This document shows positions 1-15,270 of a stretch of DNA of 64,000 nucleotides, piece after piece (within the stretch, counting starts at the first letter, position 1; the number at the start of each line of letters is the position of its first letter). Under the pieces are notes generated by a model, which saw only the letters and a list, made by a program, of their open reading frames with translations, did not search any database and was not told the origin of the DNA. This DNA comes from Gloeopeniophorella convolvens (lineage: Eukaryota; Basidiomycota; Agaricomycetes; Russulales): positions 477,945-541,944 of the forward strand of contig WTXD01000016.1 in assembly GCA_022496205.1 (NCBI GenBank), written 5' to 3'. The position numbers and the translations under genes were made by a program.

Positions 1-2624
<2,624 letters not shown>

Positions 2625-4309
2625 CTCGAGCGAATCCGGCGCAATCGGGTGCGCTCTAGGCAGAAAATCAAGAGGTGTAGTCAGATGCTACACAGGGCGT
2701 GCGCACAGGGGGCGGGGTCGCAGGACGGCGGCTGGAGGTGGTGGAAGATGAAGAGAAGCGAGGGCCGCGCTGTGTGTGGATTGCACGAGCGGGCCTTGAA
2801 TTTGGCCACCACCCACGATGCCCCCGCTTCGGCGTGGGAACATGCCCCTGCGACCTTCCCTCGCCTCACCCCTTCCCCCGCACACGCCCCTCCCCTCTTC
2901 CTGGCCCCCAAAATACACCCACGGCCTCCCAGCGACCCCCCTAGACGCCCTGTGTGGCCGGCCTATTTTTCGCATGACGGGACGGGGGACGGAGGCGTGG
3001 GAGCCCCCTCCGCAGGCACGGCCCGAAAGGGGCAAGCGCGGGGCCGCTGGGGCCAACGCTACAGAAGCCGCTGTCCGTCCGTCCGCCAGGCCCGCCGCCC
3101 TGCCTTCTCCCACAGGCGCCCGCTCTCCCGTCCCGAAACACCCCCCTCCGCCCTCCCGCGCCCGCAAGACCCACATCCGGGAACACCTGGGACATAGGAG
3201 CATGCGCTGGTATCGGCGAGCGATTTTTTGCGCGGGGCCTTAGGGATGGCCGGTGGCGGGCGATCGCCGGAACCAGTCAGTGGTGGGCGCCCGATTGAGC
3301 AGGGCTCGTGGCCGGGCGCCTGGTCCTACGCACCATTGGCCAGGCCGATCCATTGACGCCGCCTCAAAAGCCCGGCACTCAGGTGTGCCATGGTGCCAGT
3401 CTCCACATGTCGCCGGGCGCACATCATGTGTGCGCGGCCACTTCCAATCTGACAGTCCCAGCGTCGTCCGAATACCCGCACAAGGTTGGGCTGCCGCTGA
3501 GAAATGGAAATCGCGGTGGGCACATGCACTACATTAACTTTACTCCGCTCGCGCCGTAGCGTAGCGTAGCGCAGTGCCGTAGCGTTCCCCCACGAAGTTC
3601 TTTTATCACACGTCGCAGCACCCACCCATGCGAATATCGACATGTGTTACAGAAAAAAAAATACAGCTTGTCTCTTGCCCATCACCCATCTTTGTTCTCT
3701 GATCGCCATAAAAGAGCTCCGCGGCCCAGCCTCCGAGTTTCGCACTGCGCCTTCTAGATGTCTTTCGTCCTACAGAACTACAACGCAACGAGTCACTCAA
3801 CTACACCGCCCATCCTTCTTCGGGATGTCTTCACCAACGAGGCACCCCACCTATGATATATGACACCTTGGCGTCTTTGCTGCGCCAGCCAACGCAGTGG
3901 CTTATGACAGCGCAGGACAGCGCTCGTCCCACAGATCGATTACGGCAGACCCAACACTCCGGCGCGAACCCACAACCAACACCCATCATTTCATCACAAC
4001 CTCACACCAAATCGCGACAGCTTCCTCGAATAGGCAATTCACTTCATTCGCGGCACGCACAGATATGAGACAAGAACGAGAGATGCCGACTCGGGACTTC
4101 TCTCACAGAGAATAAGCGAATAACAAGAGTAAAAAAAAAATGGGATTGCGGAGTAAAGAGGTACGATGGATGGCATGTGCGAGGTGCGATGCAAGTATGG
4201 GAGGGAGATGCAGAGGAAACAGGGAAGCAAGCGTGCCTCACAACCGACCCGTCGCTACAAGACGCAGCAAGCAGTGTCAGTGAGCCATCGCGAAGAACAC
4301 GCGCGTCAT
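2625..4309. other. Intergenic region, KDM5 5' flank and 14-3-3 3' flank
   Basis: Positions 2650-3240 are very C/G-rich (long CCCC tracts on the plus strand near 2860-2950 and 3100-3170) and probably include the KDM5 promoter and 5' UTR. Open frames here are GC-driven and show no domain. From 3250 to 4300 the composition returns to normal, and I see no supported gene. Confidence 0.5.
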
Positions 4310-5245
4310 TTATGCGTCATCAGCAGCATCAGCGCCGTCCTCCTTGTCTGCGGGCTTGTCTGTTGTACCATTGTAAGCAAGCGCGTCAACACTTCGAATG
4401 TCCGAAGCGACTAACCTGAGTCCTGCATGTCCGAAGTCCAGAGCGTGAGGTTGTCCCGGAGAAGCTGCATGATGAGCGTCGAGTCCTTGTAGCTCTCCTC
4501 TGAGAGCGTGTCGAGCTCGGCGATCGCATCGTCGAACGCCTGCTTGGCGAGGTGGCATGCACGATCAGGGCTGTTGAGGATCTCATAGTAGAACACCGAG
4601 AAGTTGAGCGCGAGACCAAGACGGATGGGGTGTGTAGGGGGAAGCTCGGTAACAGCGACATCGGACGCGGCCTTGTAGGCCTCGAGTGACTTGTCTGCCG
4701 AGTCTTTCCGCTTGTCGCCAGTGGCGAACTCCGCGAGGTAACGGTGGTAGTCACCCATCCTGGCACGCGAAAGCCACGTCAGCAGACTAATAGGCGGGAT
4801 GTATGCGCGCGCTTACATCTTGTGGTAGAAGACCTTGGACTCGCCAGACGCAGCAGAGGGGATGAGGTGCTTGTCGAGCACCTCGAGGATGTCCTCGCAG
4901 ATCTTCGCGAGCTCAGACTCGATCTTCTCGCGGTAGCCCTTGATCATCGACACCTGGGCCTCGTTGCCCTTGGACTCCTCCTTCTGTTCGATGGACGACA
5001 CGATGCGCCACGACGCGCGACGCGCGCCAATAACGTTCTTGTACGCGACCGAAAGGAGGTTGCGCTCCTCGACGGTGAGCTCCTGGTCGGACGAAGCGAC
5101 GCGCTTCATGTTCTCGACCATCTCTGCGGACACGGATGAGTCGACATCCTAGATGCACGCGACGCGAATGACGCGCACCTTCGTAGCGCTCAGCCTGCTC
5201 GGCGAGCTTGGCAAGGTAGACAGAGTCCTCACGCGAATCGGGCAT
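4310..5245 (-). CDS. 14-3-3 protein
   Basis: A complete four-exon gene for a 14-3-3 phosphoserine/threonine-binding adaptor, a cytosolic dimer that binds phosphorylated client proteins. Exon 1 (5179-5245) starts [20 protein letters not shown]. Exon 2 (4817-5123) joins in frame to give the [12 protein letters not shown] signature and runs through [20 protein letters not shown] to VFYHKM. Exon 3 carries [17 protein letters not shown] and the C-terminal signature around [21 protein letters not shown] short last exon gives an acidic tail ending ADAADDA and a stop at 4310. The amphipathic-groove residues (K, RR, Y-N) lie in recognisable blocks. An acceptor (GTCCAG) directly precedes the start codon, which implies a 5'-UTR intron of about 5246-5304. 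Length and exon structure are normal for fungi; the acidic tail is the variable part. Confidence 0.97.
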
Positions 5246-8200
5246 CTGGACGTGGCCAACGCGGTCAGCGACGCGGTCGACGACGCGCACGACGCGGTAC
5301 TCACTGTGTATGTAGTAAAGGGGGGAAGGGAGGGTGTAAAAGGTTCTGGAAGATGGAGTGGTAAGCTAGAGCGGGGCGGGAGGAGCGGGGGGAACGACGC
5401 ACAGGATGGTGAAGCTGGTGGTTGATAAAGGAAAAGGAGATGATGGATGTCGAGTGGGAAGAGAGGAGAGTTGGATTAAAACGGGGCACCTGGGCACAGG
5501 GTTTGTGGGCGAAGGGTTCGTCCTGGGTCAAGGGTTCGGCCATAACGGGAAGTTCCCACGCCGTTCTGCCGCCCTTCCCGATTATGTGGCCCATTATCTC
5601 AATCCCTCGACTCGCCCTGACCCGCCCCGCATTCTTTCTGAATAATATTCCTCACTTCTTTCTCAACTTTTCCATTGTTCTCCTCCCCATGTCCGTGCCT
5701 CGACGTCGAAGTCGTCTCTCGTCTCGTAGCACGCTTCCCGCTTCTATCAGCGTCCAACAGATGTCGCCTGCGTTCTTACGGTGGCTGTACCCGCAGAGGC
5801 AGATCTATGGCCCCACTATCACTATCATGACGCACTAGCACTCCCGGAACTTTCCACGTCCATCCACATCCATATCACAACAGGCTGTCATAGCGAACCC
5901 ACCGCAGCTGCGCCTTCATGAGCACTGGCTCACAGGGCCCCTGCGATCCCCTGCGCGCCCTGGGTCCCGGGCGCGTCGCGTGCCGATAAGTACTTATGAT
6001 GAGCGCGCGACGTCACGCGCCACGTGCGGTGTGAGGTCAACGCTCCGCTTGCGCATGAACTTGCCATGCCGAGCCGGTGGCGGGATCTGGCGGGATCCGC
6101 GCCGCTTGCGGGTCCACGGACCACGCTTCGACGCGCGTCGTCATAGCGCTGTCAGGCCTTCTCTGGTCCCGCGTCCCGCGGGCAGAGGGCACGCGTCGCC
6201 ACGATTCGTAGCGGCTATCTCGGCCGCCTTTCACACGTACATTGTTGTGTGGTATTCATTGTCAAGAGCACAGAGGCACAATGCGTCGGGGACGTCACGA
6301 GAACTGCTATCTGCTCACTGATTGTCGTTGTCGAAAGCGGAGCTGAAAGTGAGGCCATCAGACGAACTCAGACAGCTCCGGAACATGGGACTCAACATCT
6401 AACCCAGGCTGTACGGTCTGAGACAACGCCTTCAATTCTTCCGAAACTAAGCAGGTTGATGGACTCGGCACAAGGACTGGAAGGCAGTGACACTGATTTC
6501 GATTAGCCGGAATCAAACACTGGCGCCGACAGCGAGCTGACATTCCGAAATTCCAGCTACGCATACTACACTGTCAAGATGTCACGCCAACCAGTGGTGC
6601 CACCAGCAAGACGACCAGTGCGCGGTCGGCTGGTCTTGGCCTGTCCGTGCTGCAAAACGACACAGCCTGCATGGCGCATGGCACTGGCGGCGCCGATCTG
6701 CATTGGACTGCCACGCGGAACACTGCGGCCTGATCAAATAGAGGACCTCTCCGCCGGCGAAACACTACTCTACTCAATAGGTATACATCCGAGCCGCCAG
6801 AGAACTACAGTCGTGTCCAGTGCCAACTCAACCAAACCTCTGCACCAGTCATCTCGAGCTTTGAGATAGCACAAACTTATCAGAAGCTCATAGCATCGCG
6901 TCGTGAGGAGACGTTCACTCCAGCAGATGCCCAATCAGACCTCTACATACCTCCAATCTGATACGACCTTGATCCCTTTGCAGGCGGAACCGCAAGCCGC
7001 TCGCCGGCCCCAGGGCATCGGGGGTGCCCCCCCGCGCTGCAGCTGCGTGTATCTACCCTGATCCTCTACATCAGACATCAGCCGCCTTGGGAATGCAGGG
7101 CAAGATCGGAGACTTGCCTACTGCGCCGCATCATACCTGCCCAGCCCATCCAGTGACCAAGCGTGGAACTAGGCAATATCGGCACCGCGAGCGAAAGTTG
7201 GGTTTGATCCTCGCAGCCATGAGGCTCGCGGGCCGCGGGCGCACCTTTCGTCAAGGTGTGCCCTGTGCCCAGAGCCGAGACAGAGCGAGGCGGCTGCGAT
7301 CATACCAGCGGTGTCGCCAGCACTGGCACATAAACTTAGACGGGACGCAGTGGTGCTAGAGCGCCAACGGAAGCAAGTGATGGCACCTACGTATGTGACT
7401 CTTAACATCCACGTTAGATGGGCCGCAAGATAGGCAGAACCAGGGCTCACAGTCGTCCCCCGTCGTTCAATAAGGCCGCAACGGGAAGGCACGGAGAGGA
7501 AGACTGGGTGGCGGTGTCACTAGCGCTAGGATAATTATATACTCTTCGCCAGCGGGGCTTCCATCGGGTTCCGCGTCGGAGGTTGCGGTGATGCGTGCCG
7601 TGCTCGTGATGGAGTCAGCGAGGCAGCGACAGTGCTACTTATATGCACTGCGCCGCGCCGTGACCGAGAAGGGTGTTTAGGGAAAAGGCTGGGCAGTTTC
7701 GAGCAATGAGTAGGACCGCCTGCAGCCCTACTAGCTCGAGAGATGCGATCGTGCCACCTTGAGGGGATGCGGCAGACGCAAGGGCGCAGCGCGTTGCCGT
7801 CTTTGCTGACGGGGGCGGGGGGCTTGAGGTGCGGTGCGCAACGTACCCAATAAACGTACTCAGTACATTGTGGATTGGGGTTGAGATGCTGGTGGTAATG
7901 GTCATGCACGAGGACAGAGTCTGGCCACGGAAGAAAGCGACACATGATTGGGCGCAGTTTCGAGAAGCACGCCACGAGGAGCCAGGGACAAGGGACGTGG
8001 CAGTCATGATGAGGATGAGATGGCTTCGGAGGCAGAGGCAAAAACACGGGTTGAAGGTGATGGCAGGCGGAAGGCAAAGTATCGCTTGGTAGACTACACG
8101 TCGGAAGTAAATGGCGAATGCTATTAAATCAGTGTGTATAATGCACTACGCTACACGGAGGCTCGACCACACCATCTTTAATGCCCTATATCTTGAAGCA

Positions 8201-8253
8201 ACCTGGCACCTTTACGTGACGTCGAAACCACATCCCAGCGCATGAAACCTCAC
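5246..8253. other. Long intergenic region (14-3-3 5' flank to DUF6535 array)
   Basis: The first 60 nt look like a 5'-UTR intron of the 14-3-3 gene, followed by CT/GA-rich leader and promoter sequence to about 5700. From 5700 to 8100 I find no supported coding region. The longest frame (minus, 7535-8077, 180 codons) has no domain. About 7900-8090 resembles the 3' flank of DUF6535 gene C (about 15100-15270), so it is probably the duplicated downstream flank of gene A. Confidence 0.45.
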
Positions 8254-10474
8254 TTAGAGCGTTTTCCTTTTGGAACCGAACATACGCTGCCGAGCTTTGG
8301 GCGGGGTGAGCTGGTGGCCGACTGCGGTCCTGTCGTCTGAACCGCGGCGAGCAGCGGGAAGCGTCCGGGATCCTGAGGTTGCCGCATTTGCTAGGCTCGA
8401 AGATGAGTGCGTGGGCATGCCAAGTCGGTCAGGGAGATGGTGACTCGGATCGGTGCACAGGGGATACAAAGACAACGCTCCGCGGAGAGCAACGTCGTCA
8501 TGATGGGAGAACGCAGAGATCACGGTCGGTGGGAACGCGGTGATTTTGTGCAATGCTGCGTATACGGCGCGAATGTGGAGGAGAATGAACATCTCGGGTG
8601 GCGGAGGCAACCCTTGCTGGCGCGCTTGAGTCAGAAGCCGGTTCCATAGGGCGCAAAACTCGTGTTGGAGTCCGGGGAAAGTGTTCGTTGCGTCAAACTT
8701 GCATACTTGGGCGAGGATAGAGTTCGAGACTGATGAGGAAACCAGAGGAGGAAGGATGCCGCTCTGGATGATGTGGAGGAGGTTTCTGAGTTGCAGACTG
8801 TCACCATGCGCTCTATATTTGTCGAAGCGGGCATCTGAAAGGCCCAGGTGACGCTTGGCGATGCAGGACCAACGATCATCGTACTCCCGGAGGCGACTGA
8901 TGGTAACAGCGAGTACACATTTCGCGTAACATCCGAGCTTCGGGTCGCGGTCGGGATCGCCAGCGCATGAACTCGCGAGTTGTATGAAGTCGATGCAAGT
9001 GAGGATATCCGATTCTGCTGAGCGTAGTAGGGTCCATTCGAAGGCGTGCAAGAGGAGCTGGCGGTCCGCACTGATGATCTTCAGGCAGATAGCAATGCGG
9101 CGCTGTTTCATGGGGCTGGTGATCAAGTCAGACGACCAGGAACGGTCCATCAGCGACATGACCGCGTTGCCGAGATGAGCGCCCTTGAGCGTTGTGAGGA
9201 CATCGTCAGGCGTCTTGACCTCGTCCGAAATGAGGAAGCCAGGAATCCCTGCTAGGAACTCCTCCAGCTCGTGATCTTCGTCGAGAGACCTGAATGCCCA
9301 CGATAGCGCCTGGGCGTCCAACTCTAAAGAGAGATTTTGAGTAAACTTCTGAACAGCCTTGGTCATTCCGTCCTTCCAGCGACCCTTGAGGTAGTCGCGG
9401 GAGGTGGAGAGGTATTCGGGTATAGTTGCAGAGAAGAGCTGAAGCCACCGGGCCAGCGTAGTATGAGATAGCGTGAAAAGTGAGCCTTAACGCATTGGCA
9501 GCACGGGAGACGATGTAGAGATATTTGAGGATCAACCATGGGACGGCTAGTTGAAGGGTCCATAACAGCGTCGAGAGCGGGGTATGATATGGGCTGTCAT
9601 GGCGGAAGATCGGCACCAAACTGAGACACAGGTATAAGCCCGCGCAGATCCCAACGCAGGCGCGCACAACTGTGAAGACGGTCAGGTTGATTTCGATGAG
9701 AAAGATGACAAGACCAGCGAAGAAGAGGAAGACGGTGATGTGTAGAAGAGCGGGTAGGGCCTCCACTACCCATGGAAGGCGTAACTTCTCCACTCCTTGG
9801 GCCATGAATTCGCGGATGCGGGCACGCTTGTGAGGGCTAAACCGCGGCTGAATGATGTCGAGATAGCGCCGGGCCCACTGCTGCAAGAGCGTGGCGAGTA
9901 GAGCGCACATCAGACTGATGATGAGACTCAGAGACCATAGTACGTTGACCCAGACCATGGATGAAGATGGGGAAAATGTAGATGGGTCGGAGAGGGTGGA
10001 AGGGATGGGAATGGGAACATCATCAGATTCGGCAGCGAGTTGGTATAGATGCGCGAGGTAAAATGCAGAGGCATCTTGGGAATCGAGTTGGAGACTGGGA
10101 TATGATGCCCCGAGGAATGTTGCAACCGTGGCCAAAAGAGGCCGGTCTGCAACAATTTTGAGCTCGAGCGTCGACGATGACTCATAGAAGTGACGTACAA
10201 AGATGAGAATTCCATCCGCATCACCCTTCCAGCTCTCGGTCATCTTGGCATCATACTCTGCCGCCACTTTGTTGTACATGGAGAATAGCGGGCCTGAGCC
10301 ATCCGTAAAGCTGGAATCGGTTTGCGATGACGAAGTCAACAGTTGGATATCGTCTGGCATATGTGGCAGCGGCTTCTCCGGTGTTGAATTAGCGGTTTCA
10401 AGATGTTGTTTTGAAAGAGGCTGATCTAACTGCGGCAGAGGCGATGTTTGCCTCAGAATGGTAATGTCTGACAC
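8254..10474 (-). pseudogene. DUF6535 membrane protein, array copy A, two apparent frameshifts
   Basis: First member of a four-gene tandem array. Exon 1 (about 10199-10474) encodes the family lead-in (FTDGSGPLFSMYN, then ESWKGDADGILIF). It is followed by a canonical 52-nt intron and the DUF6535 transmembrane block: VNVLWSLSLIISLMCALLAT, the LLQQWARRYL motif, then three more hydrophobic segments. The C-terminal half has LDEDHELEEFLAGIPGF, EFCALWN and a SLYPLC motif. Two breaks are visible. After splicing, the T-G-L-F exon start is out of frame by one missing base near 10130-10137 (other copies read TGLFSATVATFL). The frame changes again near 9435-9445, between the last TM segment and the soluble part. 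Without either change the protein would match C and D. It is either a young pseudogene or an assembly error. The family function is unknown. Confidence 0.8.
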
Positions 10475-11689
10475 ACCTCTTTGGCGTGAGCAGTGCAGCG
10501 GCTACGCGGACATATTATATGCCCACCTTGGCCAGCCTCTACGCTAGGCATGCGTTCAAAAAAGAAACTGGAGGCCTGCCCGTTCCCTGGCATCTGATGT
10601 TTGACGAGAACGAATCATCGAAAGAAAGATACTGCAATTATATACCCGTTGTCAATAGTCACGCAGGCTCCGATAATGAAGGACGAAGCGATAGATTCTC
10701 CAGAAGTGTCCTATCGCCGCAGCCATCTTCGACGCTGCAGCTCCATGATCTCAGAAAAAGATGCAAACCGCGCCCTGAACCACACTCCAAGCTTTAAACT
10801 GAACATCAGTAGCCGCACGTTTGCCCACGACAACCACGTACTGTGATGGCGGGGTTGACAGAAATCACAAACGCGCGGGTAATGTTGCCACTTTGGGTAG
10901 TATCTTGCTTCCATCTTGTCGGCTTAATCCGCACGTCCTCTGTGAACGTTCTCAGGATGATTTGCGGCCTAGTGCCGGGTGACCGCGGATCATCGATCAC
11001 CAACCACTGCCCAGCAACGGAGGCATTCCCGATATTCGAGGCTCCTGCACAGTAGAGATGCAGAGCTGTACCAACGAGGCAGACATTGTACTATTGCAGT
11101 ACTGGTAAAGGGTTTAGATGACTACGGCTAAACGATAATTGTCAATGACAGACGAGTTTCGCAAAGGTGGCGACTCACAGTGATGAACGGGTCGCAGCCT
11201 CTGAGCCACAGAATGTCCGACATGCATACAGGTGGCTTCCAAGCGGATTCTTGGCAGATAGGGGGGTTGAAGAACGGTTGCGGTGGCACTGCGTCGCCTG
11301 CCGCGGAGGGCCCCGAGGAGATCGATCAATGTTGCTCGCGTTGCCGTGAGGGGCCACGCCATCGTAACACTCCCAGCGATGGGAGCGTGGACTCTGGACA
11401 TCTCAGGAACGAGTGATACACAGAGAACATCATCTGATTCGGGGAATCGTGGGACTACAGTGGAAGAGAAGGAATGACCGGAACATGCTGGTCGGACGAA
11501 CAATTCGGGGGCCGTTGACTGACCCACACGTGACGCGACTCCAGGCTCGGACTTCTCGGACCCCCGGCTCACTGCGCATGTACTCAGGCTTGAGCTTGAG
11601 TGTATGCATCATTCTCCACGTTACATACACAGTGCACATCATTTTACTATATGAAGTTATGTGAAAGCGCGAGCAGACGCTCCCATCCA
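10475..11689. other. Intergenic region between DUF6535 copies A and B
   Basis: About 1.2 kb without a supported gene. It should hold the promoter of copy A (upper end at 10474) and the 3' flank of copy B. Open frames are short and overlap on both strands. I see no repeat. Confidence 0.4.
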
Positions 11690-14080
11690 TCATAGGGAGA
11701 CCGTACCACTTGCCTCAGGTGAACCCTGAGGGGATAGCGAGGCATCTTCACTCGAGGAACGAACATGGGCGTGTTCCACGTCTACAGCGACAACGGCTCC
11801 AGAGCCTGTTGAAAGGACATTGGCATCGGGGCTGGGTGATCTGTGGAGTGAGTGAGCCTGTTGCGTTGGGCTGTCGATTTCGACGGAGCTGCCGAAACGC
11901 AAGACATTTTCCGGCGAAGTTGATGCTGCCACTGGAAGCGCAGGGTGATTGCTCAGCAGGGAAGATTCGACGGAGAGCGACATGTCAGCAGTTGACGATG
12001 ACATAGATATTGCACCAAGGACCTGCGTTTTGCTCATCCCGGGCGTGGTCAGCGTCGCTGGGACTGCGGAGTTGCTCGGGAGTATGCGTGCGGAGGGTTC
12101 GAGGCCGAGAAGTCCTGCAGATTTGGGATAAGTAGCACCCTGCGGCTGGTTTGTAAATCGCTCAAGGCGGCCAGAGACTGGGGATGGAGGATGAGAAGTG
12201 GAAGGACAGCGATGGGATGCCTCGGCGCACGCAGGGAAGTCAGATTGTTCGAGGGCGATGAGCTCATCGTAGGTTCCAGCGCACTGGAATCGTTCTGAGG
12301 CTGTAGTGAATACTTGAGGGTGAGACCGGAGATAGAAAGGTTGGAGATATGCAAGGATGTGTAATGCTACACTGTGTTCATCTTGGTCCGGCGCGACCCC
12401 AACGGCACGATTCCAGATCTCGCACAGGTCATAGCGGATCTCATCGTGGACGGTCGCCAGTAAGGGGCGGCTGCGGGATACATAGCGTAAGGTAGCAGTT
12501 ATTGCCTTTGCGTGCGCCATTCGGGGTGGCCCATTGAGATAGGATAAGGCAATATGACGAATGAAGTGCAGGGCCACGGCGTAACGGATCTCGAGCTGAG
12601 ACCAGGCAGCCCAATCTGTGAGTAGAGGGAGGCCTACGATGCGGGTGATGACGGCGGCCTCTAAAGTGTCACCATAAAGCCACGGGGGGACAGATAGCAT
12701 AGACGGGTCATACAATGTGCAGCGACGACGAGGTCTTGATCCGGGTCCTCTATCATCCTTTCTAAAGTGATCAAAAGGCCAGATTTGCTCCAGGGCCACC
12801 ACGGTATGGTGCTAGGATTATGTATGGGGATGAGCGCAAATGCAGCTTCAGAGCATATCTTGAACCGTCGACGTTGAGCAGCTTGAGGAGAGAGGCCCGG
12901 CCCTATGGGACGAAAAAGCAGGTCCAGCGCCCCATTGATGAGGTCGCCACGATGACTGAGTGCGTCTACACGCGCCAGCACTGTCCTGGGCTGGTTCACG
13001 GTCCTTGAGTTCAGCAGGCCAAGGACTCCGGCAAGAAACTGCTCCAACTCGTGATCCTCGTCCAAAGATTCATAGGTCCATGCTAATGCCCGACCGTCCA
13101 TATCGGGCGACTGGCTCATCGCTACTCTTTCAGTCGATTTGAGCATTCCGCTCGAGACCAGACCCTGCAAATTTGATACGAAGCTATCGAGGACTCTCCA
13201 GACTGAATGTGGAATGCCAAATTTGCCGAACAAGATGTAGGAATTGCGCCCGAGGATGACGACAAGTTGCCGGAGGATGTATAAAGGGGCCACCCAACAT
13301 AATGTAGATAGAGGCGTCCGATATGGGCTGTTAGGGAATACGGCAGGCAAAATCGTGATCACCACGTAGAGCGACAAGCAGAGCGCAACCCATGAGACGA
13401 TGATCTTGAATATGGTGAGATTGATGGTGAACAGAAGGACCGAGAGGCCCGCGAAGAATAGGAAGACGGATAGATGGAGAAGCGCAGGAAGTGCGTCGAT
13501 TGCCCAGGAGACCCGGAACTTCTCCACACCCTCGGCATAGAAGGAACGGATGCGGGCCCGCTTGTACGGCTGGTAGCGTGTCTGGGTCACCCGCAGATAA
13601 TGTCGCGCCCATTGTTGCAGCATTGTGGCCAGGAGTGCGCATGTCAGGCTGATGACGAGACTGAGGAACCACAGCGCATTGACACAGACGGCGGTAGTGG
13701 ATGGAGAGAACGCAGCGGGATCAGAGATGGCCGATGGGACTAGGGCGTGAGATCCATTGTCGGAGGCAGACTGCTGATAGATGCGGGAGAGGTAGAAGGC
13801 GGACGCGTCCTGCGAGTTCAGCTGAAGCCCCTGGTAGGTGTTCCCGAGAAATGTTGCTACGGAGGCGGAGAATAGACCAGTCTACGATAGAGGGTCTGAG
13901 GGCGCTACGAGGTAACGAAGGCAGACGAAGCACGCACGAATACGAGTATCCCATCCGCGTCACCCTTCCAATTCTCGACCATCCTCCTATCTTCCTCCTC
14001 CGCGCGCTCGAGGTACATCGAGAAGAGAGGGCCTGACGGATCACTGAAGCTCTTCTCGGACTGGGCCTGAGCTCGTCCAT
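11690..14080 (-). pseudogene. DUF6535 membrane protein, array copy B, one frameshift
   Basis: Second array member. The exon-1 fragment near 13950-14080 encodes SFSDPSGPLFSMYLERAEEE and ENWKGDADGILVF, ending at a donor in the same place and phase as in A, C and D. The main exon resumes TGLFSASVATFLGNTYQ and runs through NSQDASAFYL, the LLQQWARHYL motif, three TM segments and LDEDHELEQFLAGVLG. The frame then ends near 12661. The rest continues in the next frame, which contains the equivalent of the EFC-LWN block (DLCEIWNRA) and a serine/proline-rich tail ending at 11690. The switch falls at a run of six G on the plus strand (12684-12689); one extra base would join the frames. No in-frame Met is seen in exon 1, so a further 5' exon is likely missing from this model. 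Function unknown. Confidence 0.75.
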
Positions 14081-15270
14081 GAGGTTGATCAGATAGGTAT
14101 GCTAGAGTTTTCGTAGAGTGAGTTGACCAGAAACGGACGTCAAGACAGCTAAAGACGAGATACCTTGTGCTTCAACTGGCACCGGCGCATTCACGTTGGG
14201 TGCTGCGCTGGGTCCCAACTCTACGTCTCCGGGCTCCATGATGTGTATAGAGAGTGTGTGGGGAACGCGACGTTCCGGCAGGTTCCGGCGGCACTAGCTC
14301 GTGCTGAGCACCGCTCGCGGCGACTCGATGATCTTTTCTGCGGACAGCGGCGTGTGGTCTCCTGCGACTAGAAATTTACTGCGCCCCTGATCCTCAATGT
14401 TTATAGGACACATCTGCCAGCATCATGTCGAAGGCTGCAGCGCTCGTGTGCTCGAAGAGGCCTCGGCGCCCTGAGTGCCTGCCCCCCACCGTATCGCAGC
14501 CGGCGTTTCATCGAAACTCGAGGCGCGCGCACACCGATTTCCGCAGCCCATACATACAGCATACTGCGTAGCCACAGCCTGAATGTGGACTTGTATAGTA
14601 CGTCTTGAGCGCGATTGGCAAGAGCGATCAGAAACGAAACTGGAAGAGTGCGCGTTATGATGAGAAAGATCGGGATGTACAGTAAATTCCGAACAGCAAG
14701 AAGAGCAGTCACGCGTGGAAGTAGATGGGAATGGGTTCTACCAGGTTCTACCTACGTGCCCGCACCTCGGATTCGAACATCGTCGGGCTCCAACTTGAAA
14801 GAACCCATTCTTTCCGGGGGCCGTCACACGGCCGACGGCCGGGCCCGCCGGCTGCTACACCTTGCCGTGCTGTCGCTACATTCGCCATGCATGAACTTTT
14901 GGCTCCCACTCGAAGCCCAGTGAGCTCGAATCCTTGCTACTCCGGAAGATACCATCCTTAAAGCATGCGTTCCGGTCCCCAGGACCCCAATGCGCAAGTG
15001 GTGACGTCAGAGTCACGACCCGCGGGGTAGATCATCGTTTGCTACTAATACATACTGACGAGGTTACACAGGCACTGAGAATCGCCATGAGGTGCGAGAG
15101 ACATTGAAAAGAAAGGTAATCAAGTAGGAAATATCGGTATCGCATAGGTAAGAGCGCATCTGGTAGGATATAGTGAACGGAAGGGTGTAGTCTCGAGAAA
15201 CACAAGGCCGGGGGAAGAGGGCGAGGACGGTAGTCATTGGGATGACGACTGCATGGCATCGGAGGCAGGA
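14081..15270. other. Intergenic region between DUF6535 copies B and C
   Basis: No supported gene. The last 170 nt (about 15100-15270) form the 3' flank of copy C and resemble the flank after copy A. A GC-rich inverted stretch near 14815-14850 (gccgtcacacggccgacggc) could fold but resembles no known RNA. Confidence 0.35.

Noticed and set aside
7535..8077. 180-codon minus ORF after DUF6535 copy A
   Set aside because: His/Pro/Ser-rich with no domain; the region aligns with noncoding 3' flank of copy C, so it is best read as flank.
9391..9470. Short GTTAAG..CAG intron to explain the frame change in DUF6535 copy A
   Set aside because: The 53-nt candidate leads into the wrong frame; the only length-compatible alternative needs a poor GTCTCC donor. 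A frameshift is more likely.
12661..12720. 53-nt GTATGA..TTTAG intron to explain the frame change in DUF6535 copy B
   Set aside because: Splicing there creates an immediate TAG codon; a missing base in the six-G run explains the shift better.
14770..14830. tRNA T-loop-like ggattcgaaca
   Set aside because: The neighbouring 5-nt arms do not pair and no cloverleaf can be drawn.
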